A DNA stretch of 64,000 nucleotides from Ustulina deusta (taxonomy: Eukaryota > Ascomycota > Sordariomycetes > Xylariales > Xylariaceae). The stretch spans positions 310,001-374,000 of the forward strand of contig JAJNNX010000004.1 of the NCBI GenBank assembly GCA_023159155.1, in the 5' to 3' direction. The translations under genes and the position numbers were made by a program. Shown in pieces: positions 36,675-50,090 of the stretch. The notes under the pieces were generated by a model, which saw nothing but the letters and a program-made list of their open reading frames with translations, had not been told where the DNA came from and searched no databases. Position 1 is the stretch's first letter. The number at the start of each line of letters is the position of its first letter.

Positions 36675-39410
36675 ATTTTTTTTTTAAATTAAGATTATAT
36701 CTTTGTAATATATAATTATTTTTTATTTTATTTATTAAATATTTTTTGTTTTATTTATTAAATCTATCTATATTAAATGTATTATTTTTAGGGGTTTTTA
36801 TTTTATTATTTAAATTATAACTAATAATATTATTTATTATATTAAAATAACTATTAATTATAGTTGCTGCGTTATTATTAGTAAGAGCTATATTATACCA
36901 AACTATATTTTTATTAATAGTTATAAGTCCAAATTAAATAATAAAAGTCTAAGCATTAAATATTAGAACTTTATTTTGTATTATATGGGTTATTTTATAA
37001 TATATTATATAAAAGATATATTTAATAATTTTAATATGTTTAGCAACTAATTCCTATTTATTAGTATTTATATCGAACTAATACGCTACGTTTTAGGTAG
37101 GATTAATAAAAATAATATATTGCTATACTTTATACAAAAGTATACGCTAGCTATCAAATAAAAAAATAATAAGCTATTCTTTTATACTTATTTATTATTA
37201 AATAATATAAGTAGCAATTTTTTAAGCCATAAACAGGAATTTTTTTTATAGGAGGTTCGCTATAGTAATTTTAGGTATATAGGTTTTATGTTCAGCTATA
37301 TTAGGCGTTAGCATAAGATTTTGATTAGTATAACCGGGCTAAAACTTTATAATTAGAGTTTTAATATATTTAAACTTATTTTTTTTAGCTTATTGCTTAT
37401 CTTTGCAAATTTTTGCTTCCTTTTTAAGAAGTACTGCTTTAAAATGTGCAATATTTTTATTAAGCTTAGCTTGGTTAATAGCGTCCGCAAGTATTTCTTT
37501 ACGTAAAGCAGCATTATTAAGCTAGCTTTTAAATTTGTTAATAATCCTACGTTTTTTAATCTAGCAGGAATAAAACATAAATATATTTTTCTTTTTTTTA
37601 ATATATTTAAGCTAGCTAATAAGCTTAGTAGCTATAGCAGCATTAATTATAGTTTTAAAAAAGTAAACAATAAAATATAAGTAGCATTAAACATAATATT
37701 TATTATTATAATTAATATAAATTAATTTATTGCAGTTAGGCTAGGACTTATAGTAAGTTTAGTAGCAAAGTTTGTATTCTAATCTTTATATATTTTTAAA
37801 AAAAGATGCAATAGTAATATAGTCCAAATAATAATTTTTATAATGTACTAACCATTTACTGCTAGGGTTAGTACGGCTAGATTTAGCCTATATAATAGTA
37901 TTACTAATAGTAAACTAGCTATAATAAACCTATAATATTATAACCGAGCTAAGATTTTATTGTTTAATAAATCTGGGCTGCTTAATATATACTAGATTAA
38001 TAATAATAATATTATGTTTATTGTTTTATATACTTTAAATAGTATATATAATAACTATTTTAGAAATAATCTTAATAGTTATAAATATAAATAGCTTTTT
38101 ATTGATTTTATTAACTTAAATATTATAAAAAGTAATAATACTAATATCTAAGCGTTGCTTATTAGGCTAGTATAGATTAGCTTTTAAGATTAGAATAATA
38201 AAATTATAGATATATTTAGTATTAGCCCAATTAATAAAGCTATTTTTGTTGGCAAGTTTGTTATTATTTTTTTTAATATTTAAAGAAAAAGCCGATTTAC
38301 TAGCAGCTTTATAAGTAATACTTTTAATAAACGTTTAAAATTAAATAATTATTAGATTATTATAGTTATAAAGATTTTTAAACATAAAATTATTATAAAA
38401 TTTTATAAATATAAACTATGAAATGCTGCCTTTAGTATAATAGTTAATCTTAAAACAGTAGAAGTAAATAGCGCCTAATTATTTTATATAAATATTTATT
38501 AGAAGCTTAAGCTATAGTACAAATAAGTTAAAAAAATAAATGGGCTAATCTAGCTTACTGCAATAGCTACTTGCTAAAAAAAAAAGCAAGCAAATTTGTT
38601 TGTTATTTCTAGCAAAAATACGGACTGCTACGTTAACTTATGTAATAGCAATAAGTATACTAGCTTTAGTTATTTTTTGTTTTTTATTAATAATTAAAAC
38701 TTATATATTAAGAATAAAACTAATAATAAATAGGATAAAAAAAATATAAACAATAATATTAGCTTTTTTATATATATGTTTAATAAGTTATTTGTAAAGC
38801 TATTTATACGTTTTTTTATTTTTTTTTTCCTAAAAGTTAAAATTAAGCTTGTAAATTTTAAAATTAAAAAAAATACGCTAAACAAAAAGGTTTGTTTTTT
38901 GTTATATTATATACTTATTTATAACTGATTTAATTAATTTAAAGCTTTTTTAAATAATAGTTTTTTTATTCTTTATATTAATAATATTTTACGTAAGCTA
39001 TACAAAAAAATATTTAAGCTTAAGCAAATTTATAAAATTTTTAAGTATATATTGTTTATTTGCTTTATAAAATATACGCCCTATTATAATAGTAATAATT
39101 ATAGCTCAAATAATTTTAGGTTTAATATTTAGATTATATTTTATTTAGTTCTAGTAAACAGTATATATTATATTGTTTAATTAGTAATTATTATTACTAA
39201 TAATAATAACTTAAATATATTAAAAAGCAGATTAACTAGGTATAAATAAAATATCTATAGGTTATATTATAAATATTGTTTATTTAGTATAAAGGTTAAT
39301 AATAGCTCGCTTAATAGCAGTGTTAAAGTATATAACTCCTGCATTAGCATTGTTTTAACTGGCCTATATATTAGTGTATATAGCAGTATTATCCCAACCA
39401 AAAACTTGGG

Positions 39411-39601
39411 TAGTGCTTGTGTCCCAAATAGTAGCTTAGGCAGCGTTATTATTGCTTGTAAAATTATTGCCCTAGTTACTATTGTTAAATAACTATATTA
39501 GTGCTTCTATGTCCTAAGTAGTAGCTTAAGCAGTATTATTATTAGTATTATTAATACTTATAAAACTATTGCTTTAACTGCTATTATTAAAAAGCTATAT
39601 T
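39411..39601. repeat. tandem duplication of ~90-100 bp
   Basis: Two adjacent diverged units (39411-39498 and 39499-39601), each containing AGTGCTT, TAGTAGCTTA(A/G)GCAG, a (GTT)ATTATT core, and an ACTATATTAG-like end. Inside LTR-B; probably a former coding tandem repeat. Confidence 0.6.
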
Positions 39602-42600
39602 AGTACTTTTATAATATTTAATATTATATCTAATACTAGGTCCTAAGCAAAAAGCTTTCCAAAAAAAACTATAGTAAAAGTCTTGCTGCTTTTAAAATAT
39701 TTATATATAAATTTAATACTAGAAAGGTATTCTTTAATATTATATATAATAATTTTACGTTATTTATTATTAAGTTTAATATAAGCAATAAAAAAATAAT
39801 CAGATTGCTTTTTAGTAATACTATAGGATTAATAATAAATAACTATTTTATATTAAATAGTAGTTCGGAGGAACAATAAGTTTAATTATTAAGCTTTATT
39901 TTTGTTAATTTTTTTTAATTTTTTTAAAGTATAAGAGTTATAAAATTTATAAATAAAAAGGCAACTATAGCTGCCTTGTAGGATAAGGCTATAAAGTAGC
40001 AGTATTTGTTTGCTAGCAAACCTAAAATATAATTTATAAAATAAACTATAATAAAAAAGATTTTAAAGTTATAGTAACAAATGTATTTTTAATTAAAATT
40101 TATAGCCCAGAAATAAAAAAGCAAAAAATAGTTATTACTGTTCTTATTAATAGTTATATTAATAATAGTTTTTATTTCTGTTTTTATAATATTTTTATAA
40201 ATCGTAGTATTAAAAATAATTAAAACATTAAAGTATAATATAGCTTTTGTAACCTAGGCAAGATATTTCTTGCTACTAAGCTGTTCGGAAATATTGGAAT
40301 TAGGGACTTTAAATAGAACAGGCTTTTTTGGACCCCAGGCAGCTTTTTAAAAAAAATACAAAAAAACAAAAACAATAAAAGCAACTAGTATAATATTGTC
40401 CTATTTGTTGCCTAATTAATAATAAATAGTTATATATTAAAATATATATTTAACTACTTTAATAAAAACAATAAATAGTTTAAAATATTACTATTATATA
40501 ACTATATTTTTAATATATTGCTTATGTTTGTTCTGTAGTTTTTAGTATTAAAAAAAAAACTATAGTATTAAGTTCTTAAGCTATCTATTGCAAGCTTTTT
40601 TAAAGCTTTTTAAAACAGTTGCTAAAATAGACTTAAAATATTGCTTTATATAACTGAACATACAGGATTATTTGCCCTTACTAATATTGCAAGCTATAAT
40701 ACAAGCTTTTAAAATCCTTTTAATAATTATATTAATAGCTTTAGTTTTGCTAACTTTAGTTTTAAACAAATCGCAAAATTTATAAAGCATATTTATAAAT
40801 TTAATTTTGCAAAAACTATTAAGCTAAAAAGCATTAGCCAAGCAATAGAAATATAATATAAAAAAAAGCCAGGCAGTAAAATAGCTATAATCTATTATAT
40901 TATAAAAAAGTATTGCTAAAGCAAATATAAGCTATTATAAAATAAGCTTTAAAAAACTATTTTAATAATAATATTTATAAGCAATAGTATAGAACAAAAA
41001 GATTGATCTTTTTTATAAAGTTATAAATATTTAAAAATACTTTTAATATTTAAAAGCAGTATTTTTATAAAAAATAAATCTATTAAATATATTAAACTTG
41101 CTATTTTTAATATTTTATATAAATAGCTTATATAAAAACATATCCTATTTTTTATAGCTTTTTGCAAAAATACTAATTATTTTTTTGCCTTTTTTATTAT
41201 AATATAGAATATTAATCTTAAATTTGCATAATAAATCTAAATTTGCTATAAGTTTGCTAAAAAGGTTAAATTATTAAGTAAAATTATTAAAAAATATATT
41301 AGTAAGCTAAACTATATAATCTAAATATAACATATAATAAATACTATTTATAGCAGCTAAAATATTTATTATAAACTTAATAAGTAGTATATTATACTTC
41401 GGGGCTTTTAGTAGGTCTTTATAGCCTTACTTTGCTAGCTAATTATACACTAAGCTTTTGCTTACTTTAGTAATAGTAAACTTTTGAATAAAAGCTATAT
41501 AAAAAAAATAAGTATTTATAAATATCTTGTATACTTTTATAAACTCTATTTAATATTTATAATAAATATAAATATTTTATATTCCAAATTAAGCGTTATT
41601 AACCTCGATTGTGTTATAGTAAGCTAGTATATAATTCGATCTAAGGGATAATATATAGTTAAAATAATAAAAAAATATAAGCTAAAAGTTTATTTACTTA
41701 AGTTTTTTTTAGCTTATTTTACTTTTTAGAGTACTATAGGTTATAAAATATATTATAATAGCTAAAATATATTTGTTTTTATATTTGCTATATTTATTAA
41801 TATAAAATATTTATTAAAGTTATTTTGTAAAGTTTGCGTTATTGTTTAGTATAAGTATAATACCTAAAGTAGGGTTAATAGTTTTAATAAACAGTGTATT
41901 GTTGTGTAGAACAGATTGCTACAAAAGCTCCGGATTATTTAGGGCACTTATAGGCGAAATAAAAAAATAAAAATATTTAAAACAAAAATGATTATTTTTT
42001 ATGTAGCAAATAGTACAAATAGTACTTTTTATAAGTTTATATTAGGATTTATAATAGCTAAAATAATTATAATAAAAACAAAAACTATTATTGTAACAAT
42101 TAGGGTAGATTATATAATTATGTTTTATATTGCTATATTTGTTATATAAGAAATTCTAATACACCGGATTAATATAAACCTATTTAAAAATATTATTATT
42201 AAGGGCTAGTCAAACAAGTGCACTATTATATATAAATTAAGTATAATATGCTTTATTAATATTAATACAAATAAGAACATATTTAATCGGCTTGTATTTA
42301 CTGTATTAAGTTTTCTAATATTTAAGCAATTTAAAAATAATCTTTTAATTATCTAAAATAAAAATTTTAGCTGTAATAATATTAAAAGCAATAGCGTTAA
42401 TCTTGCTAAGGTTAAAGAAAAGCTAGCAAGTTCTGTTTTTTTATAAAAAAAAAATGTAAGCTATTTAGCAGAGTAATTAATATATTTATATATATTTTAA
42501 GTATAACCTAGTATATATAAAACTTATTATTAGGTCTAATATTAAAATAAATAGCCAAAACAGTTTAATATATCGCTTTATTACTAAAGAAATAGTAGCT

Positions 42601-44878
42601 AGGTCTAATAAAACAGATTATATATATATTATTAGTAAGAAATATAGTAACCTATAGCTATTAATAAGCAAGTATGTTTAATAAAATAAACTAAGTATTT
42701 AGATTATATATAATATAATTATATACTAAAAAAGTAGTACTAAAACTGTTTATTTTAATAGTATCTAAAGCAAATTTAAAAAAAAATATTATAAAGGCTG
42801 CAAATATATAATAAATAAAAAATATAAAAACTTAAGAAGCTATATATAAAAAATGCAGCTATAATTGCAAAGTTAGGTAAACATAAAAGAAATAAGAAAG
42901 TAAAAAAATAATTAGTATAAATAAGTATAAAATATTTAGGCACTTAAATATTTATATATTTTTACTTTACTAATATATATATAAAGTAGCAGAAAGCACT
43001 ATAACAAATTGAATATGGCAAACTTAAAAAAAATACTTAGGTAGGTATCTAAAAAAGTAATCGAAGTACTAAAATACTTATATAGTTATAAAATATATTT
43101 AATTAAAACTTTTTTGCAAACAAGCTTTTTTATTTATACAAACAAATATTATATATATTAGTATTTTTCTGCTTTAGCTTTTTAACTAGCTTTAAGTTTT
43201 TTAATGTCCTATTTAAAATAATTAAATAAATAAAACTAGTAAAATATTAATATTATAAAAGTATAACTTAACTATAAATATTACTATTTTTGTTTTATTA
43301 TAATATAACTTTAATAGTTTAGGAATATTAAACTAAAATATACTAGCTAGTTTTTATATATATATATTATATCTTATCTATTTAACTTTATAGTATAGCT
43401 AGATAGCTGCAGTAAAAAAATTAGTTAGGCATATATATACATAAGCTAAAATCTTTTTAATTATTTATTTTTTAATACTACTACTTTTAATACTGCTAGG
43501 CTCTAGCTATAGCTTACCAAATATGTTCTTTTTTATTAGCTTAAAATGCTTAATAAAAATATCTTACTGCTAGCATAGCTAGTTAAGTAGTTTAACGTAG
43601 TACTTAAGATTACTAAAATATTTTTTTATAAAAAATAGACCAACCTTACAAAAGCTGAGCTTAGTTTAGTTATTTAAATAATATTCCGATTTATTTAGCT
43701 TTGCAAGCTTAATATATATAAAATTGTCCTTAAAAATAAAAAAAAGCTTAATATATTATTAATCATAATAGATTTTCATTTTTATTTGTACTAATACTAT
43801 AGTATTAGAAGCTTCCTATTAAAGTATTTACTAGGTTTACGCATAATTGCTACCTAAAAAAAAATCTATAAACAAAAAAGTTTTAGACTTTCGATTATAT
43901 AATAGCTTATAAAACGTTTTAGTTATAATAACTAATATAAATATATTTAAAACATATACTATATAACTAACATAATTTTTTTAAATGCTTATATCTAGTC
44001 GGGCCCCAAATATAAATATTAGCAAAGTTTAAAAGACTTAGATTGTTTTTTTAATTTAACTATTAGCTTATTAGTAATATAGTATAAATAACCATATAAT
44101 AATACTGCTTGTTTTATATAATACTATCTATAGTCTACCAAAAAATTTAGAGTTTGCGTTAGATATAAATAAATCGGGTAGCTTTTAGTCTAGATAGACT
44201 TGTTAGATATATAATCAAGCTTAGTTTTTTATATTATATATTAATTTACTAATAATATACTTTATAAATTTTATAGTCTTGTATATAATTATAAGTATTA
44301 CGTTATTTTTATTCGGAAATATAAAGAGACCAAAAATAAAATTAAAATATAAAATATAGATTAGAATTATAAGCATATAAATAAGTTATATATTGCTATA
44401 GGGTAGCTTTTTTTTTTTGCTTAGCAGCTAATAAGTTAGATATATATTTATATACTTAGTAATATACTTTTTGATTTTAGAAAAATAAATAAAAGCGTAA
44501 ATAAAATTTATAATTTGTGTTATTTTTGTATAAGCTTTATAATTATAGGCTAGTTATATAACTTTTATTTATATAACAGCTAAAATAATAAGCTGGTTAC
44601 TAAAAAGATTTAAATAATATAATAATTATATAGTTAGATTATAACAAAATATATATAGGGTAATATTAAAACTTTTAGTATTATTTTTTGTTATATTATA
44701 TTATTTTTATAGCTGCTTATATATTATTTTAAAAGTACGATCTATTTGTAGTGTTCTAACTATTTTTTATTATAAGTCCTCTAATATATAAATAAATATA
44801 ATAGTTATATTTTTATATAACTATAGTTTTAGCTCTATATCTAATATAATAAAAAGGCTTACTAATAAAGTAACTATT

Positions 44879-44981
44879 TATAATGCTAAAGCAGGCAAGT
44901 CTAACGTTATAAGCTATACAATAATTATTTATAATACTAAAGCAAGCAAATCTAACGTTGTAGGCTATATTTCGACTACCG
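44879..44981. repeat. tandem duplication of ~51 bp
   Basis: Two adjacent copies sharing TAAAGCA(G/A)GCAA(G/A)TCTAACGTT, with the second copy more mutated at CpA/TpG sites. Confidence 0.65.
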
Positions 44982-45965
44982 CAGCACTATTTAAAAATCA
45001 AATATATTATATTATTAGAAAATAAACTAAATCTAAAACTAGTACAAAAGCTAGTATTAATATTAGATCTTAAGCTTGTAGCTAGGCTAGATCTTAAGCT
45101 AGGTCTAGATTTTAAAGCTAAAGCTAAGCTTATTAAATAAGATTTTAAGCACTAGTATTAACGCATGTGCAACTTTTTATAACTATAAAAGTTTAAATTA
45201 TAATATTAATAAAAGCTTTAATATTAAGCTTAGCTTTTTAAAAAAAATAAAATAAAGCATTTATATTAACTAGTATTTTTTTTAGTATATAGAATATTTT
45301 AATCTAGTTAATATATTATAATAGGAATAGGCGCTATAAAACTAATTGATTTATATTTTTAAGTTGTTTAGTAATAGCTTAAAAAGTTTAAATAATAATA
45401 TTATAGTTAGTATAAATATAAATATTGCTATAATTAAAATATTAGGTAAGTTTTTTTAATGTTTATACTAATTTATATATTTTTATTTTATATAAACTAT
45501 ATTTTTTTTTTATATTTATAAAAATAAAAAATAAAATAAAAATAAAGTATAGTTTATTATTTTTTTATATTCAGTAAAAAGCTAAACTAATACTATTTAA
45601 CTAACTAGAGTTAATTTAAAAAACAAATAGTTTTTTATAGTTAGAAAAAGCAAATATAACTACGTTATAAATATAAGTTTTAAGAGTTTTTTATGCTTAA
45701 ATAGCTTGCTTTTATATTTTGTTTTTATATTTAAGTATTGCTTCGTACTACTTTTGAGCTTTTTTTAATACAACACTAGTCTTTTTGTTTAGCTAGGGGG
45801 GCAATATTTTTAGAAGTAGCTTATAAGTCCTAGCTTATTATGCCTGCCTAAGATTAGCTATTTTAGAACAATTCTTAAAACTAAACGTTTTAATCTAGTT
45901 TAAAAGCGCTGCAATATTAGCAAATTAATAAATATAATAATACTAATACTTTATAAAGCTGATTT

Positions 45966-46213
45966 TGTCGGATTAAGTGGTGGCTAGGTGGTGATGTGAG
46001 CCACATAGTGGCTAGTGAGAGGTGCCCTTATAGGGGGTATGCCCTTAGCAAATAGAGCGTTATATGGCTGAATGAGTGGATCCACACATAACTGTATGAG
46101 GGATATATATGTATGTAGGGTGTAGAATACACCCACACAGACCTACAACAACAACAATACAACAGACCTTCTGCGGGCAATACGTGGCGAGATCGCTAGT
46201 GTTAAATCTGACA
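45966..46213. mobile_element. solo LTR (248 bp), unmutated
   Basis: Begins TGTCGGATT and ends AAATCTGACA (TG...CA with an imperfect terminal inverted repeat). Flanked by a perfect 5-bp duplication GATTT (45961-45965 and 46214-46218). GC is normal, unlike the AT-saturated DNA on either side. The ends resemble those of the copia element at 11751-17700, whose LTR read in either direction is bounded by TGTCA...TGACA-type ends, but the bodies do not match. It arose by LTR-LTR recombination, or it escaped RIP through its short length. Confidence 0.85.
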
Positions 46214-49200
46214 GATTTTTTGCTTTAAGTCTTATAAATTACGTAATATATTGAGCTGTTTAATTATTTTATATTTTTTTTTGTTTATAGAAAGCCTTAA
46301 ATAGGAAATATGCTAGCTAAAAGCTTTAAGACTATATTAAGCAAAATAACATTTCTCTAAGGCTATAGTGCAACTTAATATAGCTAAAACACTAAAAATA
46401 ATATTGAAATATTTAATATATTTTTTTATAATCCAAAAAAAAATAATAATATTATTAATATAAACAAGCATAAATATTTATAAATATAAGTATAAAAGTT
46501 CTTTTATATAATATTAAAAAAAACTAAAAAAAGTTTTAAGTTCTATTGTTATAACTATAAGTTGCTTGTAGCTGCGGTATAATATAACAAAAGCTATTTT
46601 ATACTTATTATAATTTTTAATTTCTTATTAAAAAAAGCTTTTTATAATATTAATAATAATAAAAATTATAAATCTATATAAAGCGCTAAGTATTTTATTC
46701 TACTAGAGCAATAGGTAAGCGTTACTAATAACTTTAGTATTAACTTTCTATAGATTAACTACTATATAAGATTTGTTTTTATGCTAAATAATAAATGTAA
46801 GCAATATAATAAAACAAGGTTGTTCTAAAAATATAAGTTTAATAATTTTAGTATTAATAAGCAGCTTAAAAATAGCGTTTATTATATTGCAATTTTTGTA
46901 GGATTAAAAGTAAAAACGTTAGTAAAAATTATTAATAAAAATGCTTTTTTTAAATTTAATAAATATTTTGATTTTGTTATTAAAACAACTAAGTTTAGAA
47001 TAAAATAAATAAAAATATTTATAAAAAATAGATTTAATCTAAAATATAACTTTAGGTCCTTAGTCTAATAGTATATTTATTTTTGATTTATTAAGTAGTG
47101 TTTAAAGCTTAGGCGGATTAAGCAAGTTAAAAAAATAGCTATGTTTATACTTATTGTTATTTTTGTTGTTTTTGTTTTCTTATTTATTTATATTAAAGAT
47201 TTTAAAAAAAAGTATTGTATAGGTATTTTTAGTTTTAAACTCTAGAAATATAAAATAGGTCTAAATAAAATTAAAAATATAAATATTTTTATAAAAGCTA
47301 AACAAATTGTTTTTATAAATAAAAATAGAAAATTTGCTAAAATTTGCGAAATATTAAGCTATATTTTAATTATTTTGAATTAATGCTATAATAGAGCTAT
47401 ATATATTAAATAAAAAGTTTGTAATAGTTTAAGGGTAAATAAGATAATTTATAGTTATAATAGGTATATCTGAATGGTTAATAAGTATAGCAATACTTTT
47501 GCTTGCTTTAATTTTAAAATTGATTATTGTTTAAATTAATACTTGCTTGTAGTAAAGTTTTGGTTGAGCGCTAAGCGCTACAGATATATATATATAGCGT
47601 CCAGTGTTTGTAATATAGAGTTTATTATTTTACGATTTGCTGTTTTATTTAATATATAGTAGATATGTTTTAAAAAAGCTTATGTTAAAAATTATGCTAT
47701 ATAAAAACTTATTAATAATATAAATCTGTTATATTTAGGACTATGTTAACTTTTTAGTATTAAAAAATATAATGTTAATATTAGCATAATTTATAATATA
47801 AGGCCTTTTACTAATACCCTTAATACTAAAGCCTTATATAAATATCTAAATAAGTACGTCTAAATATATTTGTACTAAAAACTCTTTAGATATAAAAAAT
47901 AAAAATAAAATAATATTTATATATATTTCTGTTTTATAACCTTAATTATAAATAATAATTTTAAAATAAGCAAAGCTTTCTTATTTGTAAGACTTGCTAT
48001 CTATAGTATAAAAAGAGGTTATTTTAGCCTTTTTAATATATTTAAATATATTATAATTGAGTGGCATTTTTTATATTTTAATATGTTTAATTGTTTTATT
48101 TAATATAATAATAGCAGCTAGATTAAATAATCTAGTAATATTATATAAAAAAAGCTAGTTTTAATTATTATTAATAGTAATTATTTAATTATTTAAAGTT
48201 AAAAGCAATAAATTTTTAAATTTGTTAAATTTATTAAATAATAGTTAAATAAAGATTTTAGTAATATTATATATTATATTTATAGCTTTAAGTAGTAATA
48301 AAAATAGTAATAAAGCTGTATTATATAGATCTAATATAATATTAGCTAAAAAAAAAGATTGCAAAAACTTTTTTAAAGCTAGCGAGATGTCCTTCCGAAG
48401 CGCCCGCTTTAATTGTTTTCTGGTCTAACAGTATTACTAGTACTATTAGGTTTATTTCTATTAGAATTAGAGTTATAATCTAGCTAAAATATATTAATTT
48501 AATTTATAATATATAATAAAACATAAAAGCTTTTTTTATTTATATTATAATAAATTATTTGATTTCCGATTATATAAGTTTAAATAACTTTTGTTTAAGA
48601 AATATTATTAAATATATTGTTTTTGCTTTACTAGTTATTACAAAATCAATTATTATTTTATTATTAATTATAAAAACAATTATTTCTAAAAAAAGCCTTG
48701 GGCTGCTGCTCTACTAGCTTTATATCCGTTTCTTTAGCTTTAGCTTTATTTTATAAAAGAAAAGCTAAAAGTTTATTAGTCTAGGGATAAAAAAGGTTTA
48801 TTATATTTTTAAAAAAGCTAGCTTTAATAAAAATAGCTTTAAATAATAGTAAAAAAAAGTTAGTATATAGATTAGTTATATTAAACTTTATAGTATTACG
48901 GTTAGAATTAGTATTTTTTTTAATTAAAGCTTCTAAGTTATTAATGCGTTTTTTTAAGCTTAGTAAGCCTTAATAGATTTACGCTAGTTTTTTAACGCTA
49001 TATATTTCTAACTACTAACTTGATTTTAAATATTTTAAATAATATTACTATTAATTTATAGCTTAATAAATAGCTTAAAACTACTATTAAAATGCTTAAA
49101 TACTTGTTTAATAATATAGTCTTTATTTATGTAGCCTATTTTGTAATAATATTTTATTTTAGAATTAATATAAATTTTAATAGGTTTTTTTTTTTTTGTT

Positions 49201-49808
49201 AGCAAAATTATATTGTTTTTTGTCCGCTTATTGCATAATTTTAAGCCGGTTTTTTTAAAAACATTATTTTAAGTAATGCTTAGCCTAAACAAAACTTTAA
49301 ATAATTTATTGCTTAATGTTTTATGTAAGGCTTTTAAACTAGCATATTTTAGATAAATTAAGATTAAGCATAATATTAATACTAAAATTCCGGAAGACTG
49401 CAGCTTTGCTTTATTTTTATTTAAGGTGCTTAAGCTTATTAATATACTAAATAATTAGAACAGAATTATAATATTTAAACAAAAAGAGCTTTATTATATT
49501 ATATAGCTATTAAAGGCTATAGTACTAATTGTTGGAGTATTAGCTAAAATATTAATTTATTTGCAGATTTTGCTACAATATAACTAAGGTAGTTGGAAAA
49601 GTAGCGCTATCTGTACTACTATTGCTAATTTTATTAAATGCTAAATTTTGCTATAGTAAAAGCTAATTAGGAACTTTGGCTAAAAGCAATATTTTAAATT
49701 AGCTGTTTATATTAACATTAAGATAAACGTTTTAAAAAAAGAATCTATTAAAAATAGCAATTATGTTTAAGTAAGCTTATAATTGCATTAAAATAACGTA
49801 AGCTTAAA

Positions 49809-50090
49809 GCAAATATAGCTAAGCTTATAGCAAATATAGCTAAGTTTATAGTAAATATAGCTAAGTTTATAACAGATATAGCTAAGTTTGCAGCAGATAT
49901 AGCTAAATCTATAGTAAATATAGCTAAGTTTACAGCAGATATAGCTAAGTTTGCAGCAAATATAGCTAAGTTTGCAGTAGATATAGCTAAATTTATAGCA
50001 AATATAGCTAAGTTTATAGTAAATATAGTTAAATTTATAATAAGTATAACTAAATCTGCAGCAAATATAACTAAACTTGCAATAGATATA
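49809..50090. repeat. 21-bp minisatellite encoding heptads
   Basis: About 13 head-to-tail copies of a 21-bp unit (ATAGCTAAGTTTATAGCAAAT and variants). Open in two minus-strand frames (LAIFAIN-type and SYIYYKL-type heptads) and in one plus-strand frame (IAKFIAN-type heptads). Before RIP it may have coded a coiled coil in a retroelement protein. It lies ~1.8 kb from the right LTR of LTR-B. Confidence 0.8.

Noticed and set aside
11751..46213. The solo LTR at 45966-46213 as a member of the nested copia family
   Set aside because: Only the first and last few bases (TGTC..., ...CTGACA) agree; lengths (248 against 171 bp) and bodies differ.
13441..47100. Surviving C and G concentrated in GpC steps, suggesting a novel context-protected mutator
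   Set aside because: Comparison of the LTR pairs shows loss at CpA, CpG and CpC and sparing of CpT. AGCT/GCT survivors follow from that, and TGCA sites are mutated, so GpC itself is not protected.
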